Shown here in pieces: positions 51,201-60,481 of a DNA stretch of 64,000 nucleotides (the stretch's first letter is position 1; each line of letters opens with the position of its first letter). Below the pieces are notes generated by a model. It searched no databases and was not told where the DNA came from. It saw only the letters and a program-made list of their open reading frames with translations. Source of the DNA: Scolanthus callimorphus (lineage: Eukaryota > Cnidaria > Anthozoa > Actiniaria > Edwardsiidae); contig CM066916.1 of the NCBI GenBank assembly GCA_033964015.1, positions 12,998,501 through 13,062,500 of the forward strand. Reading direction: 5' to 3'. The position numbers and the translations under genes are program-made.

Positions 51201-54200
51201 GAAATAGTGAAATTAGGTTAGAAAGATTACATATATGACAGTTGTGTGTATGACAATAAGTGCTTCCAAATACAAAAGTGATCGAACTGAAATATAGTGT
51301 AATGTTTCAGTTTGCTTTGTGGCAGTGTCCATCCTCTATGACTCTTATATCAAGAAAATTAAAAATTTTCATTAATAAACTCTGACAGTCTAATAATTTG
51401 GTAGTAATTGCTGAATTCAAATGGGGGGGGGGGGGGGGGGGGGGGAATTGGTGTTGGATGTCGACACCCCTTTCGGATTTTCTAGGAGTCACCCGTAGTG
51501 TTGAAATTGCAAAAAGCCTCATGACATGCTTTTTCCTCTTTTTAGGGCAACTTTGTGTTTGGAATAAGGGTAAGTCATTATTTATAGGACGTGCGGAAGC
51601 TTCAAATGCTTAACCTTTTTTCTGCGAATGGTGTATTAGGTAGCCAACAATTAGTCGTGGACGAATATCGCATTGTTCGTACTCAGGGCCTCTTTTTGCT
51701 CTGATCTTTTCTTGGGTGTGTGTTTTTGCGCATTTTTAAATATCTTAATGACAAATGTAATAGTTGCGCACTAGATAATTATTGGATTGAATTTAGGACC
51801 CAATCCCAGGGTTTTTAGATCGCGTTTAATGCAAAAATTGTTGCGACGGTGGGGACGTGGACTGCGGCGTATCACTGAACTTCGTGCACTCGTTTGTTCA
51901 TGTTTCTCAATATTCAGCAGTCTAGAATTCACCTTTGCATTTTAACTTTGATAGCAGAAAATGCACATCCAACTGCAATGATGTCAAACAAAATTATGAC
52001 GAAATCGCCTTCCGCGCTCAAGTTCTCGCCAGACCGTAAAACGTAGCAGTTTCATGTCCTAGTTCTGAAGAAAATGTTCTGGTTTCATGCACTTGCGAGT
52101 GTAAGCATTGTGCTCTGTAATAATAGTATTGTATAGGAGCACTCTGTAAAATTCGTTATCTTGTATATTTAGACACCCTTAAGCAACTCTATCATTCGTT
52201 AATCTATCCTCACCTAACTTATGGAATCTTGATTTGGGGCAGCAAGAATCATGACCTTTTCAAAGTTTGATGCTCATTCATCACCAATTTTTAGGAAATT
52301 ACAAATCTTAAAGCTAAAAGATCTAAGCTTTCTACACGCTGCTCTTTTCATGTTTCAGTTCTACTCGAGTGACCTTCCGATAACTTTTGACACCTTCTTT
52401 ACTCCTCTCTCCGCCCAGCACAATTACAATACGCGATTGGCCTCTAAATTAAATTACTACCTCCCAAAGGCCCGCACAAATTTTGGTAAATTCAACATCA
52501 GATTTTCAGGTGTTAAAGTCTGGAACCTTGTCGATAAAAACGACAAATTACTCAATAGGAACCTTTTCAAAAAGAAACTGACATCAGAGAGACTCAAAAT
52601 GTACTAATAGCCTTATCCCCTCTGCTCCAATTCCATACCTTCTGTTTTTCCTGCATTATTTGTTTCTTTCTTTGTCATGTGTCGACATGTGCGTTCATGT
52701 CTTGTGCGTATCCGTTTGACGTGCATATCTCAACACAATCTCAAATTAAACTGTAACAACTCATCCCATACCCAGAGCCCACTTTCGAAACTTTTTCGAA
52801 ACCTTTTAAATTCAATTAAGTGCATCCTAGCTCGATTAGCCCTTGCTACTCTAGGATGCCCGTACTAAATGTTCTATGTCAGAACCTAAACGCAATACGC
52901 CTTTTTTCCATTATTCTTTCTCTCATTTTTTCATAATTGAAACTGTAAAATTGCAAATAATTTGAGCTTCAAGTACCAATAAAGATTGTTGTTGTTGTTG
53001 TTGTTGTTCTCTGTCTTTGTTGTTCTCGTCGCAGCTTAAGGTTACTGAGTACCTTCGCGCACGTGTTCGAAAAAAAATCATACACGTCCTTAGTTTAACC
53101 AAAACATATCAACCTATATATCGTTGGAAAGCTTATAGAATGGACTAGCGAACTATGGCAAAAAGAAATAATTTTTCATAATTAGAAATTTTTAAAGGTT
53201 TTACTAAAAATTCGGGTGTGAGATTTCCAAGAGCTAACGCTGTCGAACTGCTCGACCTCGACTCCCAAGTAACACATTGTTTCAACCCTTAAAGGTGTTT
53301 CTCAAAAACCGTGTCTGCGTTTTTAAAATTTTGCTTTGTTCAAAAGTTATCGAACTTTTAAATTTGGAAGGTCAAATTTTGTAGAATTTTCACGCTCTAA
53401 AAATTTAAAAAATTCATAACTTTTGAAGTAAACAAAATTTAAAAAATCGCAGACACGGTTTTGAGGAACACCTTTAAGGATTAAAACAATATGTTACTTG
53501 GGAGTCATGGTCCAGCAGTTCGACAGCGTTAGCTCGTGAAAATAGCACACCAAAATATTTAATCAATGCTTTAAGAAAAATTACAGGTATCGATAAGTGA
53601 TTTCTTTTTGCCATAGCCCGCTAGTCAATTCTATAAGCTTTCCAACGATATATAGGTTGTCATATTTTGATTAAACTAAGGACGTGTATGATTTTTTTTC
53701 CGAACAACGTGCGCGAAGGTTCTCAGTAACCTTAAGGTATGTAGCGTGTTAGTCGAGGTGTCTGATGGATATTTTATTTGCATTTTATAGACTGTCTTGC
53801 AAAAGTACCGGTCGGATCAAGTGAAAAAGGTAGTAAGTACTTAATCTAAACGCAGTTTTATTATGATAGTTTATTATGATAGTTCATGAAAATGGACGTT
53901 CAAACGTGCGTGATAGTTGTAGCTATCAACCTATCAAACCTACTTTAGTGGGCGCGAAAAGTGCTGAATGAACAACGAAAGGTCTTGTGTCAAGTTTCAT
54001 TCTAAATCTAAATTTAAACTGCCTGCTTGAGAGCTATTCCAATATTATAGTTCTTTGGTAGCTTACTTGCATGAGAAGTTGAAAAGTTTGCTACGTCACA
54101 AAGCGTCCATCTACAAATAAGAGACACCTTAAAAAAAGAGGACCTGGAAAATGTCCCTGAATGTCCAGTCTCGTACCCAGACTCTTACCGTTTTTTTAGG

Positions 54201-57200
54201 GCGCGCAGAGATTTGTGGGATAGTTTTAGCAGGGCGCGCAGGGAGTTATATGATACTTTTAGTAGGGCGCGCAGAGAGTTATGGGATATATCCCAAAGTT
54301 CATTGCGCGCCGTGTAATACTCATTCCCAGTCCCGACGCCTCCAAAATAATTTAGAGAAATCACCGCAAGAGAGGCAAAAAATAATCGTGGATACCCTGC
54401 AAGTGACAATACTAACATAAGGTTTGCATATGTTTAGCTTCAGATGCAAAGGCAACAACAGATCCTGGCCGCGCACATACGACAACAGCAACAGATGCAG
54501 CAACAACAGCCACAGCAGCCAGGCTTCTCCAACCCAGCTGCGGCTGCAGCAGCGCTCAACCCAAGCCAGGTAGGTGCAGATGAGGCCACTTGGGTTATCT
54601 TTTGTGACTCGGCCACTGATCTAATTGGAGAGGGCACATCGGATACAACTATCTTCGGACAGGGTGACTCGGAGTCGGGTATAGCTATCTTTGTGTAGGG
54701 TGGATCGGGTTCGATATATTCGGACAGGGTAAAACAGGTACACGTGCCATCGGACAGGGCGATGCGGCTACAAGTATCTTGCATCAGGGTGACTCGGGTT
54801 CAGCTATCTTTGGGTAGGGTGGATCGGGTTCGATATATTCGGACAGGGTAAAACAGGTACAAGTGCCATCGGATAGGATGACGCGGTTACAACTGTCTTG
54901 CAGCAGGGTGACTCGGGTACAGCTATCTTCGGACAGGGTGACGCGGTTACAACTTTCTTGCGGCAGGGTGACTCGGGTTCAGCTATCTTCGGGTGGGGTG
55001 GATCGAATAGAGCTACCAGCTATCAACTGGTACATACATCATTGGACAGGGTGAATTGGGTAGAACTATCTTGCATCAAGGTGAATCAGTTATCTTTGGG
55101 TAGAATAACGTGGGTACAGACATCATTGGACAACGTTGTGAGTCTAGAATGAAGCCGTGGGCGCATTGCACTAAAATATGTACTCATCTGAAGGCGTAAA
55201 AACAAAACCTTATAAGTAACATGAGCCTGTGCGGGTAATATGCTGTTTCATTCCCAACATTCCGTTTTTAGCGCCAAACTGCATTTCACTTGTTCTTCGT
55301 CCCGGTTTGTTTCGTTGAAAATTCGCTGATATTTTTGCCCTTTTCCGACTACATTTCGTACACAAAGTATGAACCGGTTCGAAAGCAATGCTTACCCCAA
55401 GGTAATAGCGACAAGAGGGTTTTTTAATGCTCTTCGATTTGCTTGCCCAGTTCTCGCAACAAACGGGTGCCCTTCAGCCCACCACAGGCCAGGTTACCAT
55501 ACCAAACCCACAGGTAGACCAAAACACCATGTTGTCAACATCCGGGTCTAACATGCTGCACACACCCGCGACGTCACAAGCATCCATGCTGGAACGAATT
55601 GTACCTAACATTCCCGGCATGTCTTTCAACCCCAACAACCCCGCAACCTCCTCCATGGCTGTTACCATGGCAACTGCCACTCGTCAGATGACCCCGCAGC
55701 AGGATACGATGGTGAGTATCGAGTGTTTGTGTCTTGAGTGTTTACTGGTTGACGATGTCCAATTTGTTAGCAATAATTATTAGCACCTTGCAGCCTCGTG
55801 TTGGCCACTAGCACCGCTATGGTGGAAATGGAATTTTGGGAGACGAATTTGGAAAAAATGTTTTCAAACCAGGTGAAATAATAGAAGACTCACTCGCTAG
55901 GATTCAGGAAGTCGAATCCTGGAACCAGAAATGAGAAGCAACGTACCCTGCTAGCAAAGGCCTTTCCCTGGCATTTTGCTCTCGTTTTGTTGCGCGTAAT
56001 TTTTATTTTATATATGTATTAAGTCATATTTAAAGTTAGCTCGTAACCGGTGATATGTTTGGTGGAGCAATCACAGCTGTATTTTGTTCTATATTCCTTT
56101 TATGTTCTCTTTTGCGATTAAAATTAGTAGTTCTTCTTGATCTTCTACATGAAGGTAAAACAGACTTGTGTAGTTACGTTTGGTTTATTCATTTAATTGC
56201 AGAGAACTTTACAGCAGCAACAACAACAACAACAACAACAACCGACCCAACAGCAACAGCAACAATTGCTGATGGCGCAACAGCTTCGTAAACAACTCCA
56301 GGTATTTGTTGGTGTCGTAATAGGTAAATATTCTTGGTGTCGTAATAGGTAAATATTCTTGGTGTCGGAATAGGTAAATATTCTTGGTGTTTGAATATGT
56401 CTGGTTGTTCCCGGTCTGGTTGTTCTCGGTATGGTGATTATAGATTTCTTGGAAGCAGCGGTTAACAGGGCTTAGAGTAACACCTGGAAGGTCGCCGATT
56501 TGAGCTCTATGCGTATATGTTGGAGATAAGGAATTAACATTGTGTGAAAGCTGAAGTGCTAATGAAATATCCCATGTGTACTTCTGAGCGTTAGCCCTAG
56601 TAAGCGGAGAAAGAGAAAAAATCTCTGACCCCGAGATCTCTGACACTGTCGTATATGTTGTTTGACCAAAATAATATTCAAATTGTCTACACGCGAATAA
56701 TTATATGATGAATGAATAATTCGAGCCACCATACCGTACAATATTAGAAGTTGAATCAAAACAAGGGGATAGTCACAGGAACGCGATGGTGACACGCGAC
56801 TTGACTTGAAAATGGCAAATGCAAATACCGATTTTGGTTGTTCGAAAGAAAGACAGAAAGAAAAGGAAGGGTCTCAGGGGTTTCAATAAGTTTGGAAGTA
56901 GGCTGCTGGGTTCGGGGTTCGGCTATACGAAGGCCGTAAGGCCTGACCCTTGGAAATTTTGAAATTATGGTACCAGAAAAGGCCATTTCCTGCGTTGCAA
57001 GATAATTGGCATATTCATGTATTGAGAGGAAATTATTCTACGGGGTTTTGAAGTTGCCGGCGGTCAATAGTGAAGTAGACGGCGGTTCACCGCCGGTAGC
57101 CGCTTTCTATTGAAACCCCTGGGGTCTTCTCCTCATAATGATGGAATCAAGTCGGTCGAAATACGACCGCTAGACAAGGAGAGGTTGGAGGACTTAACGG

Positions 57201-57586
57201 GCTGCATTGGATGGCGCAAATTGCTGCCGCGCAGCTTACAATCATGAGGGATGTTTTACAGTATATGTAGTGCCTCCGAGAGCCAGGCTAGCGGGAGACA
57301 ATCGCTTGCTTTGAGCTCTGAACTTGCCCGGTCATAATGACAGAGAAGACAAAGATTTGAACGGCTCTTATTTTTCGACTTTGTCAAATGGTGTGATTGT
57401 GATGGTTCAAGAGTACGGAATTGCTGATTTATATTTTGTTCTGTTACAAGCTCCATCAACAGCAGCAACAATTACAGCAACAGCAACAACTCCAGCAACA
57501 GCAGCAGCAAGCACAGCAACAACAACAGCAACAAGCACAACAACCGCAGCCTCAGCAGTTCCAAGTTCAGCAAGCCCAGCAGCAGC

Positions 57587-57623
<37 letters not shown>

Positions 57624-58395
57624 GCAGCAGCAGCAGCAACAACAACAACAACAACAGGCGTCCCAGGCGCACTCGCAGTTGCGGCATATCTTACAACAGG
57701 TGCAGTCCGCTGGGCAGCAGCAGACGATGACAGCACAGCAGTGGCAGCGACAGCAACAGTTGCTGCAGCTACAACAACAGCGGCAGGCACAGCAACAACA
57801 GCAACAACAGATGCAGGCACAGGCTGCGCAACTCCCACAGGTAGACGCCGATGGGATACCCTACTTTATTTATTTATTTATTTACAAAGTTTGACCGAGG
57901 GCCGGAAAATTCTACACAGAGCGAGTCTCCAATGATGAGGTTCCCATAGTCAGTGTAGTGGGTTAGTAAGTTGTAAGACCTACATTGAGGATGGGTAGCT
58001 TCCGAGATCCCCGTTGTTCTTTAACGTCCAGTATAGTATAGTGCATGTGAGAGACCGGACCTACGGCTTAACGTCCGTATCCTAGAAGACGGGAAGGACT
58101 ACCCATTTGCAGATGTTAGAGCAAAGGCAGCACCATATAGAGAAACAAGTCGCCCATGAACATATCTTGAAGCTCCATTCAGATTCAACGACGAAGCGCT
58201 GTCTTTGGATTTTGCTGGCTTAGTTATTTGTCAAATATTTTTCAGGTTCAAATGAACGCTGCTCAGCTCGGTCAGTCGCAGGGCCAAATGGCGCCGGGAC
58301 AAGTCGCGCAAGCGCAGTTGAACGCCCAAGGGTTAACACAACAACAAGGAGGGCTGCTCCCGGAGAATATGAGCCTGATGGAATTGCTACAATAA
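33203..58395 (+). CDS. MED25: Mediator complex subunit 25 (MED25), 23 exons
   Basis: Nuclear co-activator subunit that bridges activators and nuclear receptors to RNA polymerase II. Exons: 33203-33339, 35654-35705, 36504-36628, 37413-37476, 38192-38223, 39021-39141, 39727-39798, 40889-41021, 41702-41809, 42011-42231, 42628-42655, 43332-43435, 44268-44332, 45042-45099, 49652-49768, 50238-50345, 51546-51569, 53791-53829, 54444-54569, 55451-55711, 56203-56301, 57451-57840, 58246-58395. All GT-AG and in phase; 2634 nt give 877 aa (human MED25 is 747). VWA domain ~19-205 ([44 protein letters not shown]), then [14 protein letters not shown], a Pro-rich linker, and the ACID domain ~386-536 ([47 protein letters not shown]). 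The tail from 537 is Gln-rich with a 27-Gln run (741-767) and ends LMELLQ, an LxxLL box (872-876). The canonical MIDAS Asp is Glu24, as expected for MED25. ATG 33203 or ATG 33221 (Met7) could start. Exon 18 has an alternative donor 3 nt later (53832). The gene looks intact. Confidence 0.95.
34298..34426. mobile_element. Short palindromic MITE in MED25 intron 1
   Basis: ccggttcctagaaagttggt and taacc at left; ttaactaactttctaggaac at right; internal cattggat/atccaatc-like pairing around tctcatccaatcagatgtcc. Non-coding. Confidence 0.6.
34700..35090 (+). pseudogene. LINE 3' fragment (reverse transcriptase C-terminus)
   Basis: Conceptual reading gives KSYGARAF, then QLWNAHPQE, and then, with frame damage, [12 protein letters not shown]. 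This pattern (S-Y-G-x-R-A-F ... L-W-N-x-x-P) is typical of the end of non-LTR retrotransposon RTs. It continues into a 3' tail ending with AT-rich microsatellite (aataattataatattattat). 5'-truncated and dead. Confidence 0.5.
35897..36092. mobile_element. MITE (agaccctgtccacactac ends)
   Basis: Left cagaccctgtccacactac plus aacaaaaacggatacttttt; right aaaaagtatccgttttcgtt plus gtagtgtgtatagggtct. Middle ttttcaaaaag/attttcggtg. In MED25 intron 2. Confidence 0.7.
36155..36271. mobile_element. Short palindrome in MED25 intron 2
   Basis: tccaatactctgacaaattt atgcatgg is mirrored by ccttgcataaatttgtcagt gtattgga. Confidence 0.6.
36775..37018 (+). repeat. Interspersed repeat, second copy of 5330-5545
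   Basis: Same order of blocks as in P450 intron 1: catggtttgtttacatgaac, agcgtacaa, ctttgctttacatcatgaat, gattcatagagctaaaacaa and gtgttttgatatgatgtcat. In MED25 intron 3. Confidence 0.65.
37648..38133. repeat. Two tandem copies of a ~240-bp repeat
   Basis: Blocks gcgcaactg(t/c)gcagctgttc, tcccgtaacgatggccag and ctgaaaaccacgaaaacaac recur in both halves, split near 37863. Each half ends near ctcctggagcatg and cctccctttaaagggaggct, a small palindrome where the copies meet. In MED25 intron 4. Confidence 0.6.
38787..38977. mobile_element. MITE family T1, copy D
   Basis: Best preserved copy: tagagcagatttcgtatgac at left and gtcattcgaaatctgctcta at right, flanked by TA. In MED25 intron 5, ending about 45 nt before the exon 6 acceptor. 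Confidence 0.75.
39860..40140. repeat. Palindromic repeat (gtgagattt ... aaatctcac)
   Basis: gatagtgagatttggcaaag and gtgttatctgctg are mirrored by cggataacactaactcgag and gagaaatctcactatta. Probably a degraded DNA transposon in MED25 intron 7. Confidence 0.5.
40568..40833. mobile_element. MITE rich in gggacaagtccc units
   Basis: Ends cacagactaggggacaagtc and gggacttttcccctagtctg. The self-complementary gggacttgtccc/gggacaagtccc unit appears about five times inside. Remnants of a similar element (tcccaggcaccagtttca ... tgcaccctgac) are seen at about 50855-50945. Confidence 0.65.
41058..41110. mobile_element. Solo end of MITE family T2
   Basis: agtataattactcaagcgat tctgtgcactgattggtcaa matches the outer left end of the 59357-59863 element. 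The rest is missing. Confidence 0.5.
41255..41625 (-). pseudogene. LINE 3' fragment on minus strand with (TATTG)n tail
   Basis: On the minus strand a short frame reads [13 protein letters not shown] then [17 protein letters not shown], like the last residues of a non-LTR RT ORF. An untranslated stretch and a (tattg)6 repeat follow at 41267-41295 (atacaatacaatacaataca on the plus strand). Such simple-repeat tails mark LINE 3' ends. In MED25 intron 8. Confidence 0.5.
42770..43031. mobile_element. MITE family T4, copy 1
   Basis: atagagcggatttcagatga at left, catctgaaatccgctc at right, with aaaccactagccaatcagaa and gttcgcaatttgattggctg inside. The same family is at 49955-50219, and solo ends occur near 8388-8420 and 12357-12395. 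In MED25 intron 11. Confidence 0.75.
43494..43525. repeat. Hexamer microsatellite (caccttc)n-like
   Basis: Five repeats of ttcacc directly downstream of exon 12, abutting the MITE at 43541. Confidence 0.7.
43541..43751. mobile_element. MITE (aaggctgatttacacgcgcc ends)
   Basis: Left aaggctgatttacacgcgcc then gatttgtcgggccga; right tcggccccgacaaatcggcg then cgtgtcagcctt. Inner copies of the same cgatttgtcgggcc motif are present. Confidence 0.7.
44376..44610. mobile_element. MITE (tgcgctatccagttaagc ends)
   Basis: Left tgcgctatccagttaagcct; right aagcttaactggatagcgca. Internal ccttgacaac repeats. Lies 44 nt after the donor of MED25 exon 13. Confidence 0.75.
44649..44914. mobile_element. MITE (accactgaatccgctatta ends)
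   Basis: Left accactgaatccgctattac, then ctcaactgtcaatcaaagtc. Right gactttgattgacagctgag, then aatagtggattcggtg. In MED25 intron 13. Confidence 0.7.
45255..45395. repeat. Imperfect tandem repeat (ggcgaccacttttttcaact)
   Basis: About five units of 20-27 bp, each with ggcgaccac, a T run and caactt. In MED25 intron 14. The same ggcgaccag vocabulary appears in the MITE at 50628-50846. Confidence 0.6.
45829..49565 (+). repeat. ~0.8-kb tandem duplication in MED25 intron 14, second copy split by a transposon
   Basis: Copy 1 runs 45829-46619 and copy 2 runs 46621-47192 plus 49309-49565. Shared blocks include cgaaagcaccattgaca, ggttctcttacag, gcaaaacgaaggacacaat, gagatatgataaacatacaa and the 3' block accagtgc ... 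cttcatttatttcggcatgg. A shorter, more diverged third copy lies at about 45640-45775 (gtgtttttgttggaaaacat, gggctaagttctaattcaag). None is coding. Confidence 0.8.
47193..49308. mobile_element. 2.1-kb element with AAT target duplication (PIF/Harbinger-like?)
   Basis: Ends gggcaattccagaaaataaa and tttattttctggaattgccc, extended by ggtacccc/cacgggcggc and gccgcccgtg/ggggtacc. AAT flanks both sides (47190-47192 and 49309-49311). The other copy of the surrounding duplication has a single AAT at 46371-46373, which is the empty site. G-rich runs lie just inside both ends. No transposase ORF is seen. A 3-bp duplication suggests PIF/Harbinger; this is inference. Confidence 0.8.
49955..50219. mobile_element. 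MITE family T4, copy 2, ending 19 nt before MED25 exon 16
   Basis: Left acggattttagatggagtgt; right gttcatctgaaatccgctct at. Same interior as copy 1 (accactagccaatcagaa, gttcgcaatttgattggctg). The exon 16 acceptor AG is at 50236-50237. Confidence 0.75.
50404..50580. mobile_element. MITE (tacagtaaaacccgcgtata ends)
   Basis: Left tacagtaaaaacccgcgtat plus aagaacct; right aggttcttatacgcgggttt plus tactgta. Internal aaggttctta copies. In MED25 intron 16. Confidence 0.75.
50628..50846. mobile_element. MITE (ctcagggctggaaatt ends)
   Basis: Left ctcagggctggaaattgcga; right gttaatttccagccctgag. Interior of ggtcgcc/ggcgacc repeats in both orientations. Confidence 0.7.
51001..51188. mobile_element. 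MITE (tacagccattctcacttaca ends)
   Basis: Left tacagccattctcacttaca cgcgatcgcc; right ggcgaccgcgtgtaactgag aatggctgta. Inner aagcttacaagcgaaaac mirrors cgcttgcaagctttttt. Confidence 0.75.
51423..51445 (+). repeat. Uninterrupted run of 23 G
   Basis: A single homopolymer about 100 nt upstream of the 24-nt MED25 exon 17. It may be length-variable and G-quadruplex-forming in the pre-mRNA. A sequencing artefact in length is possible. Confidence 0.8.
52146..53010 (+). pseudogene. 5'-truncated LINE, RT C-terminus and (TTG)n tail
   Basis: [20 protein letters not shown] (from 52178) is a standard RT end motif. After a frameshift near 52250 the frame continues with [26 protein letters not shown] and [12 protein letters not shown] to a stop at 52605-52607. 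A 3' untranslated part ends in caataaagattg plus a (ttg)n run at about 52980-53008, characteristic of a non-LTR element. Located in MED25 intron 17. Confidence 0.75.
53035..53736. mobile_element. Large palindrome with ~330-bp arms
   Basis: Left cttaaggttactgagtacct; right aggttctcagtaaccttaag. The arms include gaaagcttatagaatggact/agtcaattctataagctttc and aaaaaccgtgtctgcg/cgcagacacggtttt. The inner part equals the element at 5941-6208. Its left end directly follows the LINE tail. Non-coding. Confidence 0.8.
54590..55140 (+). repeat. Minisatellite, ~36-bp units, in MED25 intron 19
   Basis: Units of the form gacagggtgactcgggt plus agctatctt, alternating with gatgcggctacaagtatctt and ggtggatcgggttcgatata. 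A higher-order block of about 130 bp is repeated at about 54700-54855. The array begins right after exon 19. Confidence 0.7.
56306..56382 (+). repeat. 24-bp tandem repeat next to MED25 exon 21 donor
   Basis: About 3.3 copies of ggtgtcgtaataggtaaata plus ttct, starting 5 nt after the end of exon 21. Confidence 0.75.
57577..57657 (+). repeat. CAA/CAG tract encoding 27 consecutive Gln
   Basis: Interrupted (CAG)3(CAA)12(CAG)5(CAA)n within MED25 exon 22, in frame. The mixed codons argue for selection on the Gln run or for slowed slippage. The whole 390-nt exon is Gln-dominated. Confidence 0.9.
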
Positions 58396-59356
58396 TACCC
58401 TCGACATTAAGCTGATAGCAGGCAGTATCATCCTTACAAATGGAGCAGAAACTCCTTAAAAATAAGGCCCGACCAGATCGGTAGGAGTTTAATGTATGCA
58501 CAGAAATAGTTTGGACTTTCTGGGTACGAATAGCACTAGCGTACGTCGTGTCCTCCAAAACATCGATCAAACGGAAGGACCCTGCCCAAGTCTCATAAAG
58601 AAATTGTGTTCCCTCCCTTTCAGCAGATTTCCATGTACTTTCTGCAAATTCAGCCCCCCCCCCTCACTTTGCAATACATTGTCTATAATAAGCCCCCCTC
58701 GCTTTATTTATATAGGTACCGCCGCCCATGTAATTGTGGAATTGTCTATAGTTTAGAATATTTCTCTGTGTGGGTTTCCAAGATTCAAGGCACGATGTTC
58801 TCCGGGTAGAATATCATTGTTAGCAATGGATCAGTCAAATAATTTTCTCCATCTTTGGTAAAATAATTCCTTGATACAGGGCAATAACTTTTCAGTGGAA
58901 TAGTTGCCAGAAAAGTGCAAAACTTCCGTAATACATTAGTGCATTGAAAAACGTAACTTAAATGAATCGTTGTATAGAATATGAAGTCCTGTATAATGAC
59001 GTGAGAGTTGGTATTTACGAACTTTATATGTATAGTTTTCAAGTACATTGGTATTCCCTTTGGGATGCGTAGCACACTATGTTTATATACCGTTACCGGG
59101 ATACGTTGTCACTGGAAAAAGCAACAAAGCTCGGTGCGCTAGGGATTATGGGTAAATATTTATTTGAATTTCTGTAAAATGTTAGAAACAAACATGCTTA
59201 GAAATGTGCTGAAATTTAATGATTTTCTGAGGTTGCGATAACTGTCTGAATTCAGATCAAGCAGTAGCAGTTTAGATGCCCCCATTATCCTTTGCGCTTC
59301 AAGCTTATAGGCTTTTTGGGTGACAACGTTTTCCCGGAAACGGTATATCCAAGTTT

Positions 59357-59863
59357 AGTATAATTACTCAAGCGATTCCGCGCGCTGATTGGTCTGGTCA
59401 AGACGTTCGTAATATTCGTTATAGGCGATTAGAAAATAACACCTATGTTGTATTGTGAATGTGCGCATTCTGATTGGTTAAAAAGCGTGTTTGTAAGAGA
59501 CCTGAGAAACACGATTGTCACGCAACGCTGTCGCGCGTGTGTATGTTATTTTCTAAAAGCAATAAAAATACTTTCTGCGTGCTTTCTGGTTTCTTACAAG
59601 CACTCGGGGAATGTTGGTCGAACTGATAAAACTTGAAAGACACTCGCCTTCGGCTTCAAGTTTTGATCAGTTCTCCCAACATCCCCCTCGAGTTTGTAAG
59701 AAAACAGAGAGCACGCGTAAAGTACTTTTATTGCTTAAATATAACATTGAAAGCATTGGGGATCGCGCGTGCACTTTATCACGAGAAACTAACGAAAAAT
59801 ACCCTTAAAACGCGTTTTTTTTTTTGTCGAAAATCTTAAAAGTCACTTGAGTAATTATACTAA
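59357..59863. mobile_element. MITE family T2, full copy
   Basis: Left end agtataattactcaagcgat; right end cacttgagtaattatacta. The interior matches 16095-16420 almost base for base, including gtcgcgcgtgtgtatgttat and the palindrome gttggtcgaactgataaaac ... gttttgatcagttctcccaac. Confidence 0.8.
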
Positions 59864-59886
59864 AACAATTGGTCGCCTCAGGCTCC

Positions 59887-59924
59887 GTAAATATCGGCGA
59901 ATAGTTCTTCGCCGATATTTACGT
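59887..59924. repeat. Perfect 16-bp hairpin
   Basis: cgtaaatatcggcgaa, a 6-nt loop, then ttcgccgatatttacg. Close to the T2 element's right end. May be the core of another small palindromic element. Confidence 0.8.
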
Positions 59925-60155
59925 CTAAGTGTTGAATAATACGGGCTCAAAATTTAGCGTTGTGCAAAAAGGCAATAGGGCTTTTCTGTCTCAGGCTCCA
60001 TGTGGGACAGTTTTCTCTCGAAAAAATGATTTTCAAACTTCATTGTGAACATCAAATTCGTAAAACTTTGCCACGCGATAGTGCCTTCGACAGAAGAACA
60101 CTATTACGCGCCGAGTTGACTATTTGAGAAAACGAGAACGAGTAGTCTAAATTGT

Positions 60156-60337
60156 TTTAGTAGAAACCCACTAGCATACTACCTTCCAGTTGTTGCTAAA
60201 ACGTATTTACTTTCATGGTTTTAGAAAGTTTTGCGCTCGCGTTTTCACTACTCACTATCTATTACGTGATAGATGGTGAGTAGCGGAGCCAATTAGATTG
60301 CAGGGTTCATGATAGTATGCGAGTGGGTTTCTACTAA
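60156..60337. mobile_element. MITE (tttagtagaaacccactagc ends)
   Basis: Left ttagtagaaacccactagca; right atgcgagtgggtttctacta; inner palindrome cactatctattacgtgatag atggtgag. Structurally akin to 13434-13619. Confidence 0.65.
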
Positions 60338-60481
60338 TTTGTAAATAGAAGTCGTCCATGTCGTTCTCGTACGTACCATATTATCCCGACCTTTTGGCGA
60401 ATGAGTTATCAAAGTAACAGAGCCAACGCCACTTACTAGTTACACGCCGATTCTTGTGGATACACAGGGAATGTGGATACA

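Noticed and set aside
57324..57935. 203-aa Thr/Ala-rich ORF and 143-aa Ala/Val-rich ORF overlapping MED25 exon 22
   Set aside because: Off-frame readings of the CAA/CAG tract; the Gln frame joins in phase with flanking MED25 exons.
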